Assembly (NCBI GenBank): GCA_019925095.2
Contig: CM034395.1
Location: forward strand, 13,437,713 to 13,501,712
Direction: 5' to 3'
Length of the DNA stretch: 64,000 bases
Source of the DNA: Dendrolimus kikuchii
Taxonomy: Eukaryota > Arthropoda > Insecta > Lepidoptera > Lasiocampidae
Under the pieces are notes generated by a model. It was not told where the DNA came from and made no database searches. It was given only the letters and a program-made list of their open reading frames with translations. Below are positions 10,595-22,577 of the stretch, piece after piece. Every line of letters begins with the position of its first letter. Positions within the stretch are counted from its first letter, which is position 1. Both the position numbers and the translations under genes were made by a program.

Positions 10595-10650
10595 GGCCTC
10601 CCGGCCGCAGGAAATTGTATTATGTCTCCGTTGCCCCACGGATAGAATTA
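10595..10650 (+). repeat. Interspersed repeat family B, 3' piece
   Basis: CCGCAGGAAATTGTATTATG and CCCCACGGATAG continue the family B consensus seen at 18060-18108, after the nested insertion. Confidence 0.7.
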
Positions 10651-11672
10651 GAAACAGTATTAGAACTGATCGATAAGTATACACAGATTTCAAGTTCTTC
10701 AAAGCTAATTGTGAATTAGTGAACTATTAGTGAACCGATTATAAGTATCTGTCATAAAAGTTAAAAATGAGTTTGAAATAAAACTAAAGCTTTGCAGGCC
10801 ATATTAACTTGGGCTTTAGGTGAGGCTTTTATAAACCAAGTCACTAAATCCGTAACATTTGGTTCTATGTTGCGAAATGGGTCACGGCCTTAGCCAGACT
10901 GTGTTATTGAAATAAGTTTCAATATTAATAAAATGTAAATGGACGGGTGACTTGTGATAGGTTTTATTGAGGTTTCTTTAATGTAATATTTTGAGCACTT
11001 TCTTTAACTTTTAGCTGAAACGTATTTATTCTTCTTGCATAATTGGATATATATAATATGAACGGTCCTTTCGCTTTTTGACATTTTACTGAACTAAATA
11101 ATTCAAAAATTGATATAACTAATTCATTTCAACTATAATTTAATTTAATTAAAGAATTTTTTGAAACAATAAATAGTGAAAAATCGATCGAAGAACTAGC
11201 AATTCCATCTATTCATTAAAGATTTAGAAAATTTTCGGAACTAAATTTGTACTAGGTGATTATCATTCTTAAACAGTTTTCTATTTACATGAATATAAGA
11301 CAAGCGTGTGTAGTTGGTAAATAATTTAGATCTTATGATATGAGACATTATAAAATGATAAATGTCAAAAAAATATAAAGAAACTCAAATCGTGGTTCGA
11401 TTTAAATTTGTACTACATTCACGGTCCCTTCCATACTTGTACCGAATACTGAGTTATTTTTTTATATTTTTCTTGAAAGAAAATTTTTTATAAAAGAAGA
11501 TTTAGCATAAGAAAATAAATAAGTATAATAAGTTGAGGAGAACACGGGCAATGATACCAGTTATTTGAATTAAAAGCTGGAATAAGACAGCGAGTAAATG
11601 GTTGGCCCAGAATTACGAGGCTACCCTCATTCGTATTCATTTGGATGAATAGTGTGTCGCGATCTCATTTAT

Positions 11673-11702
11673 AAAATTTCTTTAATGCTTTAAAGAAATT
11701 TT
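11673..11702. other. Perfect 13-bp hairpin
   Basis: AAAATTTCTTTAA pairs exactly with TTAAAGAAATTTT around the loop TGCT. Confidence 0.55.
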
Positions 11703-12190
11703 GTTGAATAAATATCTTAATTAAAGTGGTTATTTGTTATGTTAGCAAGCAAACTGAATGCTATCTGGGTATAATAATATTTATTTTCTATACGATAACG
11801 TAGAATATTAGGTTTTTTGTAAATCGAGAGAAGGGTTAACGTACTCACGTCCAGCACTCAAAGCAATTGAGAATTAATCTCCAAGATATATCAATAGGTA
11901 TATCAATAATAGATTTTAAGTCTTGATTTATGAATATTAGTAAATACTATGTATATTGTTTTGCAACATATATGTATGATGTATACCTATATATAACATT
12001 AAACGATAATGTAAAGAACGTAGGTATAATTATGAATTTTTAATACCAGACTTCAAAAAATAAAACATGAAGTTAACCTATTTAAGAAGCAAGAGATAAA
12101 TGTTTTCTAGGACAATTTAATAGATACATGTTTGTGGTTCTATTTAAGTAATTAAGAAGTTATTGTTTTATATAACTATGAACTTAGATT

Positions 12191-12217
12191 GATAAAAGAG
12201 AATCCATCTCTTTTATC
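12191..12217. other. Perfect 11-bp hairpin
   Basis: GATAAAAGAGA (12191-12201) pairs exactly with TCTCTTTTATC (12207-12217) around the loop ATCCA. No function is assigned. Confidence 0.6.
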
Positions 12218-13620
12218 ACGCGATAATTTAAAAAAATGAGAGTTTTCGCTGGATACTGATCCAAAGTTTACACGAGCAGAGTCGCGCATAAATTATGGTA
12301 ATGATATTATATCTCACAGAGTTTATATAAAAAATATGTAGTATCGCATAAAGGATATTCTTTAGTCGAGGACACCTGTAAAATATCTCTTCTATTGTTT
12401 TGCCTGGAATATATGTAGTTATCTATTAATGTGTTTGTTTATTTTAGTGACCACTAAAGAGTTATATAGGTGTCTAGTACGAAAGATTGTATGATTGTAG
12501 CGTGAGTGAGATATGCAGTTTATCAGACCATCATTTGCGTGATTATACTGTTTGTCGATTGAAATCCAATTTCAACAGAAAAACATTTGAATAAATCATA
12601 AACAATAAGATCATTAAGATTATAGTGAGATTTAAATATATTTTAATTGATACACTCCGATACAAGGGCCGTTATATATTTTTGTATCTTTTAAGAATTT
12701 CCTTTTACGCTGGTATTAAGACTTAAAATAGATAACCTATTCTAAAACTTATACATTTATTTTGAATGTCTTCATTGTATAGCTACTTGCTGTAGTTGTT
12801 GTTGTGAACCATTTCTTAGGCATGTGCTCAGACGAAAAAACTACACCAAAAATGTGTCACGGCAAAAAATATCGTTGGATAGAATAGCAATGTGAGCGAA
12901 CAGACTGATGTTTTGAATAATTTACATGGTTACACTGCGCTGGGATCCTCGCGCTTGATGAGCACCTGTCACCGGTTAGGTACTCACTCCCAGCAGCACA
13001 ACTCCAGGGAACGAATGTTAGTATTACATTTTTCAGGCGAGTCAATTAGGTTGAACGACTTCCAACATGTTGCACGTAACCGTTAATTGGCTTTTTCAAC
13101 CCACATTTTTATGTGCCCGGGCGACGTTTACTCCATACCTGCATGTTTATAATTTCATATTACTACGGAAAAACGGAAAAACATGAGCAGGTTTATTTTG
13201 TTAATTTATTTCTAGAGAGGTTTGTATATATAACTTAGCCATAACCTACATACACTATTTTACTAAAAAGTTTTTATGTGTCTTTTGAACGGATTGGAAC
13301 TCAAAATGTATTCGGTGGACTTTAAATGAAACTCTTTTAAATTTTTTTAACCCCCAGAGGCCAGTTATAGCCCAGTTGGATTTAACTTTTTAAACGAAAT
13401 TAAATGTTAAAATTATTCGAGGCCCACCACTGCAGTGCTCTACCGCTTGTTCCTATTGCGTTGCAAAGTGAGGCTCAAGGTTATCAGTTGAAGGAAGTGT
13501 GGTAAAAAGTGGAAGAATCAGAGTTGCCACTTCAAAGATCTGACGCGGCCACGTAGAATGCAATGAGACTAGGAGCATTATAATCAGTAGTGTGGGCGTT
13601 CACAAACAGATACACATTAT

Positions 13621-13775
13621 AATAAAACTACGTTTTAACGGTTTTAAGCGCGGTAATTTTATTTCATTTTGGTTTTTCCGACGTTTCGCCCAAAACCAAA
13701 TAAAATTACCGCGCTTAAAACCGTTAAAACGTAGTTTTATTATGTATACAAGTCGCGAAAACTTAAGAAAATATT
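13621..13775 (+). mobile_element. Minimal Penelope-like derivative (two inverted pseudo-LTR pieces only)
   Basis: The left and right pseudo-LTR pieces are joined head to head with no coding region. CGTTTTAACGGTTTTAAGCG is at the left and its reverse complement at the right. The same extension (ATGTATACAAGTCGCGAAAA) sits on the right end as in the element at 5683-7510. Exact 13-bp target duplications (AGATACACATTAT at 13608-13620 and 13776-13788) show that it inserted as this short form. It must have been mobilised by proteins of another copy. Confidence 0.88.
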
Positions 13776-13788
13776 AGATACACATTAT

Positions 13789-14366
13789 ATAGATATGAAA
13801 GGGATTTTATATGGAATTTGTATTCTTCTTCATAACCTTGGAAATAAACTTTGAGAATCACCAAATTTGATAGGTGCGCTGTTATGATAACGGGGATGAA
13901 CACAGATTATTCTTTATTCATACCGGTGCAAAACTTTTAATATATGGGTAGCATACATATTGTGCAAATAATTAGAAATCTCAATAAACTAGCAGTTATG
14001 AATTAAGTAATATTACCATCTACACGTACAAGTAAGGCATTATAAAATGTTATTGGGTGATGAACTGTTTAAGGTAGTTGATTGCCGGAAGTGCCTCGAT
14101 CGATTTATAGTATCGCTACTTTCTGACTAGTCATTATAACATTATTTAAATCTACGTTTTTTAGGCTTCGGTAGCCATTTTAGCAAAGAGGGAACAATTT
14201 AATTTTTATACTTTAATTGTTGTAATATGTAGGTACCTATACAATATACTAAAATCCAGCTCAGTTATACGTGAATAAACGCTACTGGCGACAAGGCCTT
14301 GTTCGTAACACAACATGGGAACACGCCCTTATTGAAGATCCCGGTTAGCTCAGAAACCGCTGAGCT
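13789..14366. other. AT-rich spacer, nothing recognised
   Basis: No gene or repeat can be named between the minimal Penelope derivative and the Harbinger element. Confidence 0.5.
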
Positions 14367-15257
14367 TTAGGGCGTGTTCAGATGACACGCGTCGATCACG
14401 CACAGGACCCGCACACGCGTTGTGCTCGCCTTACACCCGCGCTCGCCACGTGCCAACTCAGCGCACGCCTCGCGCTCGCTTATACTACTAGTGATGGACT
14501 AGGCCTAGGGTCTAGGGACCTTCGTAGTTCGTTCAGTAGACATAGTGGTTTCCAGGTGTCACAACGTCAAAACGTTTAAAACAAAACGGATTTGACTGAG
14601 TTAAAGAAAGTTCTAATTACATACTATATGTATAAACAATGGAAGAAAGAAAAAGACAGTGAAAAGATTAATTCTACAAGAAAATATTGAGTTCACCCTA
14701 TATTATCTCGTATAGAAGAGCATGGTGAGTTTCGTGTCCTTTTTAAGGAATTACGCAATTATGATGCTGAATTTTATAACTATCTTCGAATGACTAAAAA
14801 GACATTTGATAAATTACTGTCCGTTTTAAATATTAAACTGGAGTATCAACACACAGTTATGCGAGATAGTATTTCTTCTGCCGAAAGGCTGGTTGTAACT
14901 TTGAGGTAAGTAGTCATGGTCTCGCTCAAAAATTGATGCGTGCGCGTATAGTTTGAAATATTGACTAAACTAAACTATTGACTAAACTTGATCACAGTCA
15001 ATACCACACTAGCCATAGCGTGGGCGCAAGGGTTATGCGGGGTGGGTGCAGCGCGTGTGCGGGGTGAGCGCGGGGTTGGCACGAAGCGGGCGCGAGGCGA
15101 TGGCGTATGCGGGTGGACTTCGATAAATGCAATTTGAGATCTATTGATGTGTCATAAGACTTAAAATACATACAATGAATTTCAAAGCGTGTTAGACGCG
15201 GATGCTGACGCGCGTGGCGTGCGCTTAGCGAGCGCGTGTCGTCTGAACGCGGCCTAA
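14367..15257 (+). mobile_element. PIF/Harbinger DNA transposon, internally deleted
   Basis: The ends form terminal inverted repeats. TTAGGGCGTGTTCAGATGAC at the left end matches, in reverse complement, the right end closing at 15257 (TTAGGCCGCGTTCAGACGAC), followed by ACACGCG in both. Sub-terminal regions on both sides are unusually rich in CpG. Between them lies one exon-like piece of a Harbinger transposase. A TTA/TAA trinucleotide at the ends fits the TWA target preference of this superfamily, but it could equally be part of the repeat. Confidence 0.8.
14589..14905 (+). pseudogene. HARBI1-like transposase, N-terminal fragment
   Basis: After the TGA (14688-14690) the frame reads VHPILSRIEEHGEFRVLFKE, then LRNYDAEFYNYLRMTKKTFD and SAERLVVTLR. 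This matches the start of PIF/Harbinger (HARBI1-type) transposases (WVHP....GE...L...LR....F..Y.RM....FD.LL...ERL..TLR). A TGA stop stands exactly where the conserved Trp should be. The frame is open upstream of it from about 14580. The piece ends at TTGAG/GTAAGTAG, a good splice donor, after which the catalytic DDE region is missing. It is a dead relic. Confidence 0.75.
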
Positions 15258-16539
15258 GAGACATATGGTTCAGAGCATAAGTTTATATTAGCAACAAAGA
15301 GACACTTTTATATAGATGTGCTCTGCTCGCGGCCCTGTACAATACTGTCTTCTCTTGTTTTGGGAGGCGTTCTATTATTTTATTTAAATAAATTATGTCT
15401 TTTAATATATCATAACGACCAAGGAGGTTAGTCGTTACAGTACATATTTCCAAAGTACAAAGAAATATCAATATGAATAAGAATAAACGATTGATATCCC
15501 TTGTAGAATGGAAAGTGTGCCAAAATTTTTCACCAAAAATTGCGGGCTTATATTTGTATTACATGACATTCGAGTTCTATGTCGATATTTGGTATAGCTA
15601 TATGTCACCTTTTAAGCCTATACAAACTTTTCTACTATTACTACATAAAATCTCTATTTAAAAAGTTATTAATACTTGTATCACCTAGTCATAATTATAG
15701 GGTTTTGGAGTATTATTAGTCGCAGTAAAGAAGCAAATCTTGTGCCAGCAAGGTGTTTGTTTCATTTTGGCACGTTGTTTAAATACAAAGTTGGAAAATA
15801 GGGAAAGTTGCGAGTCACGTAAAAATTTAATGTTGTTTTTCCTTTATTTAGGATTATGCGAAATAACATTATTATTATGTAAAACATTCAGGTTGTTTCA
15901 ACATTCAGAATAACAACAACAAACGGAGTTGTCCGCCATTTGATATATATTTTTATATGCTTTAACATAATTATCGTTTCGTATTTTCTTTTGTTAGTAT
16001 TAAACATTTAAGTTGTGGTAGCTAAGTAACTACTTATATATTAGCCACGTCTCATGTCTGTGTGAATTCAAAACCAGGTCGGGAAGCATGCACCGCTTAG
16101 ATGATTTTTCTGAGGTAATAATATTTATCAACATGCCGACGCTAAAGTGAGAAAACTTGCACATTGGTACCAGGTAAATAATAAATAATACATATATTAT
16201 AAAAAAATGTACAGTGTCGGAATGACTAGGTTCGCCAGTTTTCAAATTGATTTATTTAGCGTTCCGCGAGCACATATTACCTTTTCAAACTAATTCACAG
16301 AACAGACTTCCACAGAAAATTGTGTTTAACTGTTTGACAATAAAGTTTAAAATTACTCAGATCAAGTTGTTTGATTTTCTATCTTGTCTAATGAGTTTGT
16401 TTAGAGATGTAAAACCTTCTCATTGTTTTTAATATTTATGATAAGCGTAGTGATTATATCCTCTTTGTTTCTTATTGCTAATCTCAGCGTCAGTCAATGT
16501 CAACATTGCAATTTTTTTTTAATTTTATTGCATGACTTC
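15258..16539. other. AT-rich DNA, no gene recognised
   Basis: Short AT-driven ORFs on both strands have no domain or codon signature. Confidence 0.5.
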
Positions 16540-16585
16540 AGCAGAGAGGCAGATGACCCACTTGATGGAAAGCACGTTTTCTTTT
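16540..16585 (+). repeat. Family B repeat, 5' fragment
   Basis: GCAGATGACCCACTTGATGGAAAGC is the conserved head of family B (compare 17835-17867 and 63545-63580). Only the head remains. Confidence 0.6.
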
Positions 16586-16640
16586 TCCACGTTTCGATCT
16601 ATACATACAGATAAATAAAATTAAGTGTCTGTTTATAATA

Positions 16641-16875
16641 TCAGAATAACAGCTTCTCACTAAATGCATATGAAAGTGTATACGGTACCTATAAAAAAAC
16701 ACTTACAATTTTTGTGTCTGTCTGGATATTCAGACTAATCTCTAAAATGGCTGGACCAATTTTGACAGGATTTTCACTGGCAGCTAGCTGATGTTATAAG
16801 GTGTGACTTAGGCTACTTTTTTAGGATGCCAAGAAAAAAATTCACGCAGACGAAGTCGCGGACATAGCTAGTATT
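16641..16875 (+). repeat. Retroelement tail, repeat family D, copy 1
   Basis: The copy shares with 28940-29178 the order TATACGGTAC, TGTCTGTCTGGAT, TAATCTCT.AAA.GG.TGGACC, GATTTTGACGG, TAGCTGAT.TTATAAGG and GACGAAGTCGCGG. The phrase about a first-person Gly-poor ORF is absent and the sequence is non-coding. Such blocks are common in lepidopteran genomes as 3' ends of retroelements. Confidence 0.65.
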
Positions 16876-17824
16876 TTATAAACGTAACATTTATTAAAAC
16901 GTTGATAGTACTGTTTCTTGTAGTCGTGCAAGCAAAAGTCGACTTAAGGGTGACGAATATTTTCATTCCGCTACTGTACATAAATAGAGCGCGCGTTTAA
17001 ATAATTTCAAATATACACGACAGAAATAATTTTTATTGTTATTTAAATTATATTTATCAATAGGCTATTAGACTTGTTAGAATTATGACGTACATCCACA
17101 CAGTATACCCGTACAAAGTACTCATTACCGATGTATAAACCCCCAAATACATATTATATCAGCGTGGCGGATGTGCAGTCTGTTATCACATAAATGATGA
17201 GGCTGGAGGCCAGCGCGCAGCGGTGAGTTGGATAGTATTCTATTAAATCTGTGCAAAAGATTAGCAAACAAAATCACTCAGTAAATAAGGGAACTTTGAA
17301 AGAGCTCATAAATTTCATTTAATTAGATGACTATAGGTCATTAGTGTGCCGCTTTTTGACGTTTTATTACTTTAAACATTTTTTTACATCGAATGTGTCC
17401 AAGATTGAAATTCAACTTGTCAAGACTTAATAGAATATGGTAAAATGCGGAGATAGTTGCGAATATTATTTACTATGCGGTTCAGGTGGAATTAGGCATG
17501 ATTATTAGTCATTAGTAAATAATGGTAGGCTGACGCGACAACCTACGGTTAGAACGGCACATTGTAGGTATCCCGACGTCTAGCATACAGTAGATACATA
17601 TAGAATAATTTTTTTTATTAGTACACAAAATAAGTAGGTACGTAGTTTGTAATTTGTAATGTAGAAAATAACTGGAAGTGGAAATAACTCTTAATAGTAA
17701 CTTAAAATGGACAGGTACTTGAAATAAATTAGTCTAAAATTGGTTTGTAAATTGTTTAAATTCAAAAGACAGTCTTGTTTGTCATATGTGACTCTCAAAT
17801 TATGGATATTTTTTATTTATTGTA
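16876..17824. other. AT-rich DNA, no gene recognised
   Basis: No coding signal or nameable repeat is present. Confidence 0.5.
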
Positions 17825-18110
17825 TGCGTTCAGCAGACATGCACACAGCCCACCTGATGGAAAGCGGTTACCATCGCCGACATTTGCAACGTCAAAGGTG
17901 CCGCTGCTCTCTAAACAAATACTGGAGTTTGGCCACTAATGCCGGAACACATCTCAAGTTTGTTATGGTGATACTCTAGATCAGGGGTGGTAGCCATCCA
18001 GTAGGGCAGATGCCCTACCACCTGTCTGTGGGTTGTTTTGTCGCCTCTTACGACAGGCCGCCCGGTTGCAGGAAATTGTATTCTTTCTCCATTCCCGCAC
18101 GGATAACTTT
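17825..18110 (+). repeat. Family B repeat, most complete copy
   Basis: The head (CCCACCTGATGGAAAGCGG, TTACCATCG), the middle (GTCAAAGGTGCCGCTG, TTGGCCACTAATGCCGG) and the tail (ACCACCTGTCTGTGGGTTG, TCGCCTCTTACGACAGG, GCAGGAAATTGTATTC) are all present. The same order occurs at 62370-62650. At least seven copies or pieces lie in the window, on both strands. It is non-coding; the type of element behind it (SINE or LINE 3' end) is not clear. Confidence 0.75.
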
Positions 18111-18839
18111 CGGATAATGTATTCGTCAATTGTATTATGGACAAAGGAAGAGTATCATTAAAACGTTTCCTTTGTACTTAACGCTAGGCTGAATCGGAAT
18201 CATCAAACGACTGTAAAGCAAAATGAAGTTAAAACATGGCGCACTGAATAGTATTAATTATGTAATACCAGTCCATATGAACGTCCTATTCCGGGGTTTA
18301 AGTCTTCTCATTCCAGAGGAACGAACGGCTTAAGGTATAAGATGTAAATGTTTAAGATGGATTAGCGAATTTCACACTTCGTTTGTCACAATTTGCAAAT
18401 TTCTTCACGAAGTATTTCTTCACCGTTAGCACATGGTACTATGGTAATTGTAACAATATGTATGTTCGGTTAGAAAAACTTACGTATAATTTTTTCAATT
18501 CTCAGTTATGCGTATTTTTTTGCGATGTCACTACAATGTTGTGTATGGGCCATGTAGACCTCGTACTCATTGATAAAAATGTCTGTGACATATGTACATA
18601 GAAAGACAGGCTTGACGACTGTAAACTTTTATTTTGTTTTGCCCAAAATTGCCTTATTCAGATTGATTTTCAAAAAATATAGGATTTAGCATTCTTTTAG
18701 TTGTTGGCCTCGTATCAGTGGTCAGGTACCCTAACTGTACCTATTACCTCCATATTTAAAAGAAATTATATTTCCGAATGTTAGAGTACATTTAATAGCC
18801 ATTGTGGCAAAAATGGAAACTATGTTTTTTGTTTTATTT
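18111..18839. other. AT-rich DNA, no gene recognised
   Basis: No coding signal or nameable repeat is present. Confidence 0.5.
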
Positions 18840-19180
18840 ATATATAAACTAGGATATGCCCGCAACTTCGTCCACGCTTGCCTTGAAATTCTCGCGGGAT
18901 TCCCGAGACACAAAGTACAGCAGCATTTAAAAAAGAATTTAAGCTATCACTTTAATGATAATTGTGTCGGAATAAGCTAGCTTTTATGCACTCGAACAAC
19001 TACATTTTATTAGATAAAATTTGCTATTGATCATTGAAAAAAATCACATTGGAATTCGATTTGTTTTTATCTGGTTATTTTAAATCATTCACAGAAGAAT
19101 TCCCACATGATTTTTAGGATAAATAGTAGGGGAGATTTAAGTCTAAGAATTTGCTGTCGATCAGCGAATATCACGAATAA
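18840..19180 (-). repeat. Retroelement tail, repeat family E, copy 1
   Basis: Read on the minus strand, ATATTCGCTGATCGACAGCA, AAATCGAATTCCAA and ATTGATC/ATAGCAAATTTTAT match 24140-24265 in the same order. GATATGCCCGCAACTTCGTC and TCGCGGGATTCCCGAGA at the outer end are typical retroelement-tail words in Lepidoptera. It is non-coding. Confidence 0.6.
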
Positions 19181-21529
19181 ACAGAAAAGAAATCTAAAAA
19201 AATTCCATCGTTTATATAGTGTTTTGTTTTCCAGTCGTTTTTTTAAATAGCTTCAATGTGCCGACACAGCATTTTTAGAATTTTATAATACTGTAGGTAG
19301 ATGAAATAGTGTCTGCATTTTATACAATCTTATTACCTATAAATGTACTTATTACAGTTTTTTTTAACTGTGTTGTACGTATTCGTCAGATTAAAGCAAC
19401 GTGTCCGCTTTACAACAATACCACATATTGTTCGGTCTATGTAATTGGTGTAACAAGCATCCCCTACATTGCGGTGTAGCGCGATCACAGCGCTGTGAAG
19501 CACAATTGAAATTCCACACGGCCTGCGTCGTTTAAACAAACGCTATTTGCATCGATCTCGCAGTTTCCATTCACGTTCTGCACTGATTTCTCACACAGTT
19601 CTAACTTAATTCTTGACCCATTTTATGTGAAAATACTACCTACATCCACTACTTTACATTCAGTTCAAATTGACGATTGAAAAAAATGCCTTTAAACGTC
19701 AGATTAAAATATAAAAATATCCTTTATAAGCATTGGAACTTAGTTTAAAAAAAAAAATCTAAATTGGAATACGAGTCCGTCTTGCACAAGGCCTCTTGCT
19801 TCGTACGAAATCTTAGAATGTAACCAAGCTTTTAAGATATCAGTCTTTTGAACTGAAATTTCTTTAAAATCGTTGTGATTTGAAACGCGATGAAACGAAA
19901 AAGCGACACTAAAGAGAGATCAACCCAAATCTATAGGACTAAGCCTGCGAGAGAATGAGATACGAGTTTTATATTGTCCAGCACATATTAGAGAGTCAAT
20001 AAGACCGATGTTTAAACATAGGTCCAATTTGGACCGAAATAATACTGATAATAATATTTTTCAGACTAACACAGTGAAAAATAGAAAGTGATACTTAAGA
20101 ACTTTATTTTGAATCATATGTTGACGGATGTATGCTAAAGGAATTATATTTATATTAATAAAAGTTAGAGAAGAATTATCTGTGAGTATATTCTCTGAAG
20201 TATCACTTCTACTGCGTGTGAACTGCATACACACACAATTTTTTAATGTAATTTTCAATACATCATAACTTGTAATTCTGGATCCTTCGTTGTAAATTTG
20301 TATGTATTTGTTAGTAATACTGTTTTGATACAATAATTTGTAACATTGAATGTAGTCTTTATGAAATATAAAACAATCAAAACAAGTTCAATATGGTAAA
20401 TAGGTTCTGAACACGGTTAACGTCATTTGAACTCAAAATATAGGTACATTAAATATTATTAGGTGTACCTAAAGGAAACGAATTCTTCAAATGGCTGTTA
20501 GGTCACGTTTTATGTATGAGATAAGTCGGTCACGGGCAGTCTGGTCAAGTTGGCAAGCAAATTACTCGGTTAACTATATCGATCTACCTTAGAACTTATA
20601 CTAAAGTATTATAGTTCAGGCCATTTCTTAGTACCTATATACCATAGTACGTCCTTCAGTTTAGTTTTTATTTCTTTTAAATTAACTAATTGTAGCAATA
20701 ACCGCAGCGCTATGTACAGATGCATTGACGAATTTCACATCTAGGTAATCGCGACAAGTACATTTCCTTTCCCGTTTTTCTTCATGGTCAATTCTTGGAA
20801 AGAAAAGTGTGTTTTCCGGCCAGAATTCGAAGTTACATCTTTGGAATGAGATACGGATGCGTTACCTACTACCATGATTTTGTAGTACCTACAATCAGTT
20901 ATAACCGATTTTCTTATAAATTTCCACTTCTGGAGATAGATATGTCAGAGTTCTTTTTAATTTTTTGTTTTTTTTTTATAACTTTCTAAAACCTACAGAG
21001 TCTAGCTTATATTATGAATACTTCTACCAATTTTTCTTCTGTTCATTCTATTTATTAAGTTACACGCATTACTATTAATAGAATTTCTGCGGTTTTTATA
21101 CAGTTTTATATATTGTATGTATCTATTTTTACATGAGTTGTGTTATTTTTTGGCTAAAACTGTTATTTTTCTTTAATTTGCTTAAGTAAGTACAAATTGC
21201 AATTATTTATATTCTTAATATCTTCTTGATTCGGGAAAAACAACCTGTCGATTAATAATTACAATTAAAAGTTTTTAAATATTTAATATTTCATAATCAT
21301 GCTATATTAATGAAATATAAGTTTATATAAGTATTTATTGTTTTCAAACATAAGAAAACATGAAGAAATCGTGAGATATTGTTGCGCGGCTATTGCCAGG
21401 TGCCAATGATTAAATTTTTGGCAACCCAGCGTTGTATTCCATTAAGTAAAATTAGTGTTGTTGTTTAATATATAGATCAATAATTTTTTATAGTTATTAT
21501 TTGATTTGATTTTTGGAAAACTTAAGATA
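19181..21529. other. AT-rich DNA, no gene recognised
   Basis: Short ORFs on both strands (for example 20061-20333 minus) show no domain, and their length is expected by chance in DNA of this composition. Confidence 0.5.
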
Positions 21530-21601
21530 GGATAACAGCCCGCCTGATGAATGAATGTTACCATTGTCTACTGACATTTACAAATATGCAATGTATTGTA
21601 A
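21530..21601 (+). repeat. Family B repeat fragment, target of a Penelope insertion
   Basis: AGCCCGCCTGATGAATGAATG and TTACCATTGTC...CATTTACAA are the family B head. The Penelope derivative at 21616 inserted just downstream of it. Confidence 0.5.
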
Positions 21602-22073
21602 TATAATACAATTCATAATATTATCTTCAGTTTTCGCGACTTGTATACATGATAAAACTACGTCTTAACTGTTTACAGCGAGGTAATTTATTTGATTTTG
21701 GTTATTCCGACGTTTATTTTCCTTCCACCCATTTTAATATTATATAAAATTATTAGAGCTTGGCATATTTGCTGAAGAGTTTCTTGCGCCGCTTCTTCTC
21801 TTCAAGCCATAACATGTTGCGAAGCGGTAGTAAATTAGATTAGGCTCCCATAGATTAAATAATAACCATAAACAAAATTAAAAATTAAATAATTAAAATT
21901 AATAAGTTGGCGGTAGGGTAAATAAAGCTTTAACAATACTCGTTGACACTTGACATCTTTGTCTTCCGTGATCACGGCCACTGAAAAGTGGCCGAAACGT
22001 CGGAAAAACCAAAATCAAATAAAATTACCGCGCTTAAAACCGTTAAAACGTAGTTTTATTATAATACAATTCA
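21602..22073 (+). mobile_element. Penelope-like derivative without coding region
   Basis: Exact 14-bp target duplications (TATAATACAATTCA at 21602-21615 and 22060-22073) bracket an element at 21616-22059. The left piece is a partial pseudo-LTR preceded by the extension (TTTTCGCGACTTGTATACAT). It then jumps straight into the 3'UTR of the full element (from CCTTCCACCCATTTTAATAT), which is almost identical to 7138-7475, and ends with the right pseudo-LTR. The RT/endonuclease ORF is absent. The extension sits on the left here but on the right in the two other copies. Confidence 0.88.
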
Positions 22074-22577
22074 CTAATTAGTACTAATTATTGACAGAAT
22101 AAAAACAGAAAAGCTGATGTATTGAAGCCGAGAAAGATCAAATCGCCGAAAGCATACGTAGTATATTATAATTATAAGTATAAAAAAAAAGTTCTGTACT
22201 AAAACTAAAGCTGCCCTCATATTATTTACTTTTTTGGCGTGCGTCTAAAAATATTTATATGTGATAGAGAGTTGGTAATTTTTTTTATAGCTAGTTAATC
22301 AAAAATTAGAGTAATTCTAGTTTGTAAAATTCAAATAAAATTCTTTAGTAATTGTATAACAGTTTTCAATGAGTTTACATACATTCAATTATTATTAATT
22401 GAATACTCAGAGAAAAACCACGACTGCACATAATTAACATATTTTATTAACTAGCTGTGTTCGCGAATTTGTTTCCGCACGCAGTACGGCCGCATATCGT
22501 AATATTTTCACCGGTTTAAAGAATATTGTTATAAATAGAACCCTATTTATTATTCTGATATATGAGATCACTATAAA
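22074..22577. other. AT-rich spacer, nothing recognised
   Basis: No coding signal or nameable repeat is present. Confidence 0.5.

Larger units (their letters stand above)
10651..13607. other. AT-rich DNA with two hairpins, no gene recognised
   Basis: Only short ORFs are present. A moderately GC-rich patch lies at 12880-13130, without a recognisable domain. Two exact hairpins are listed separately. Confidence 0.5.
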
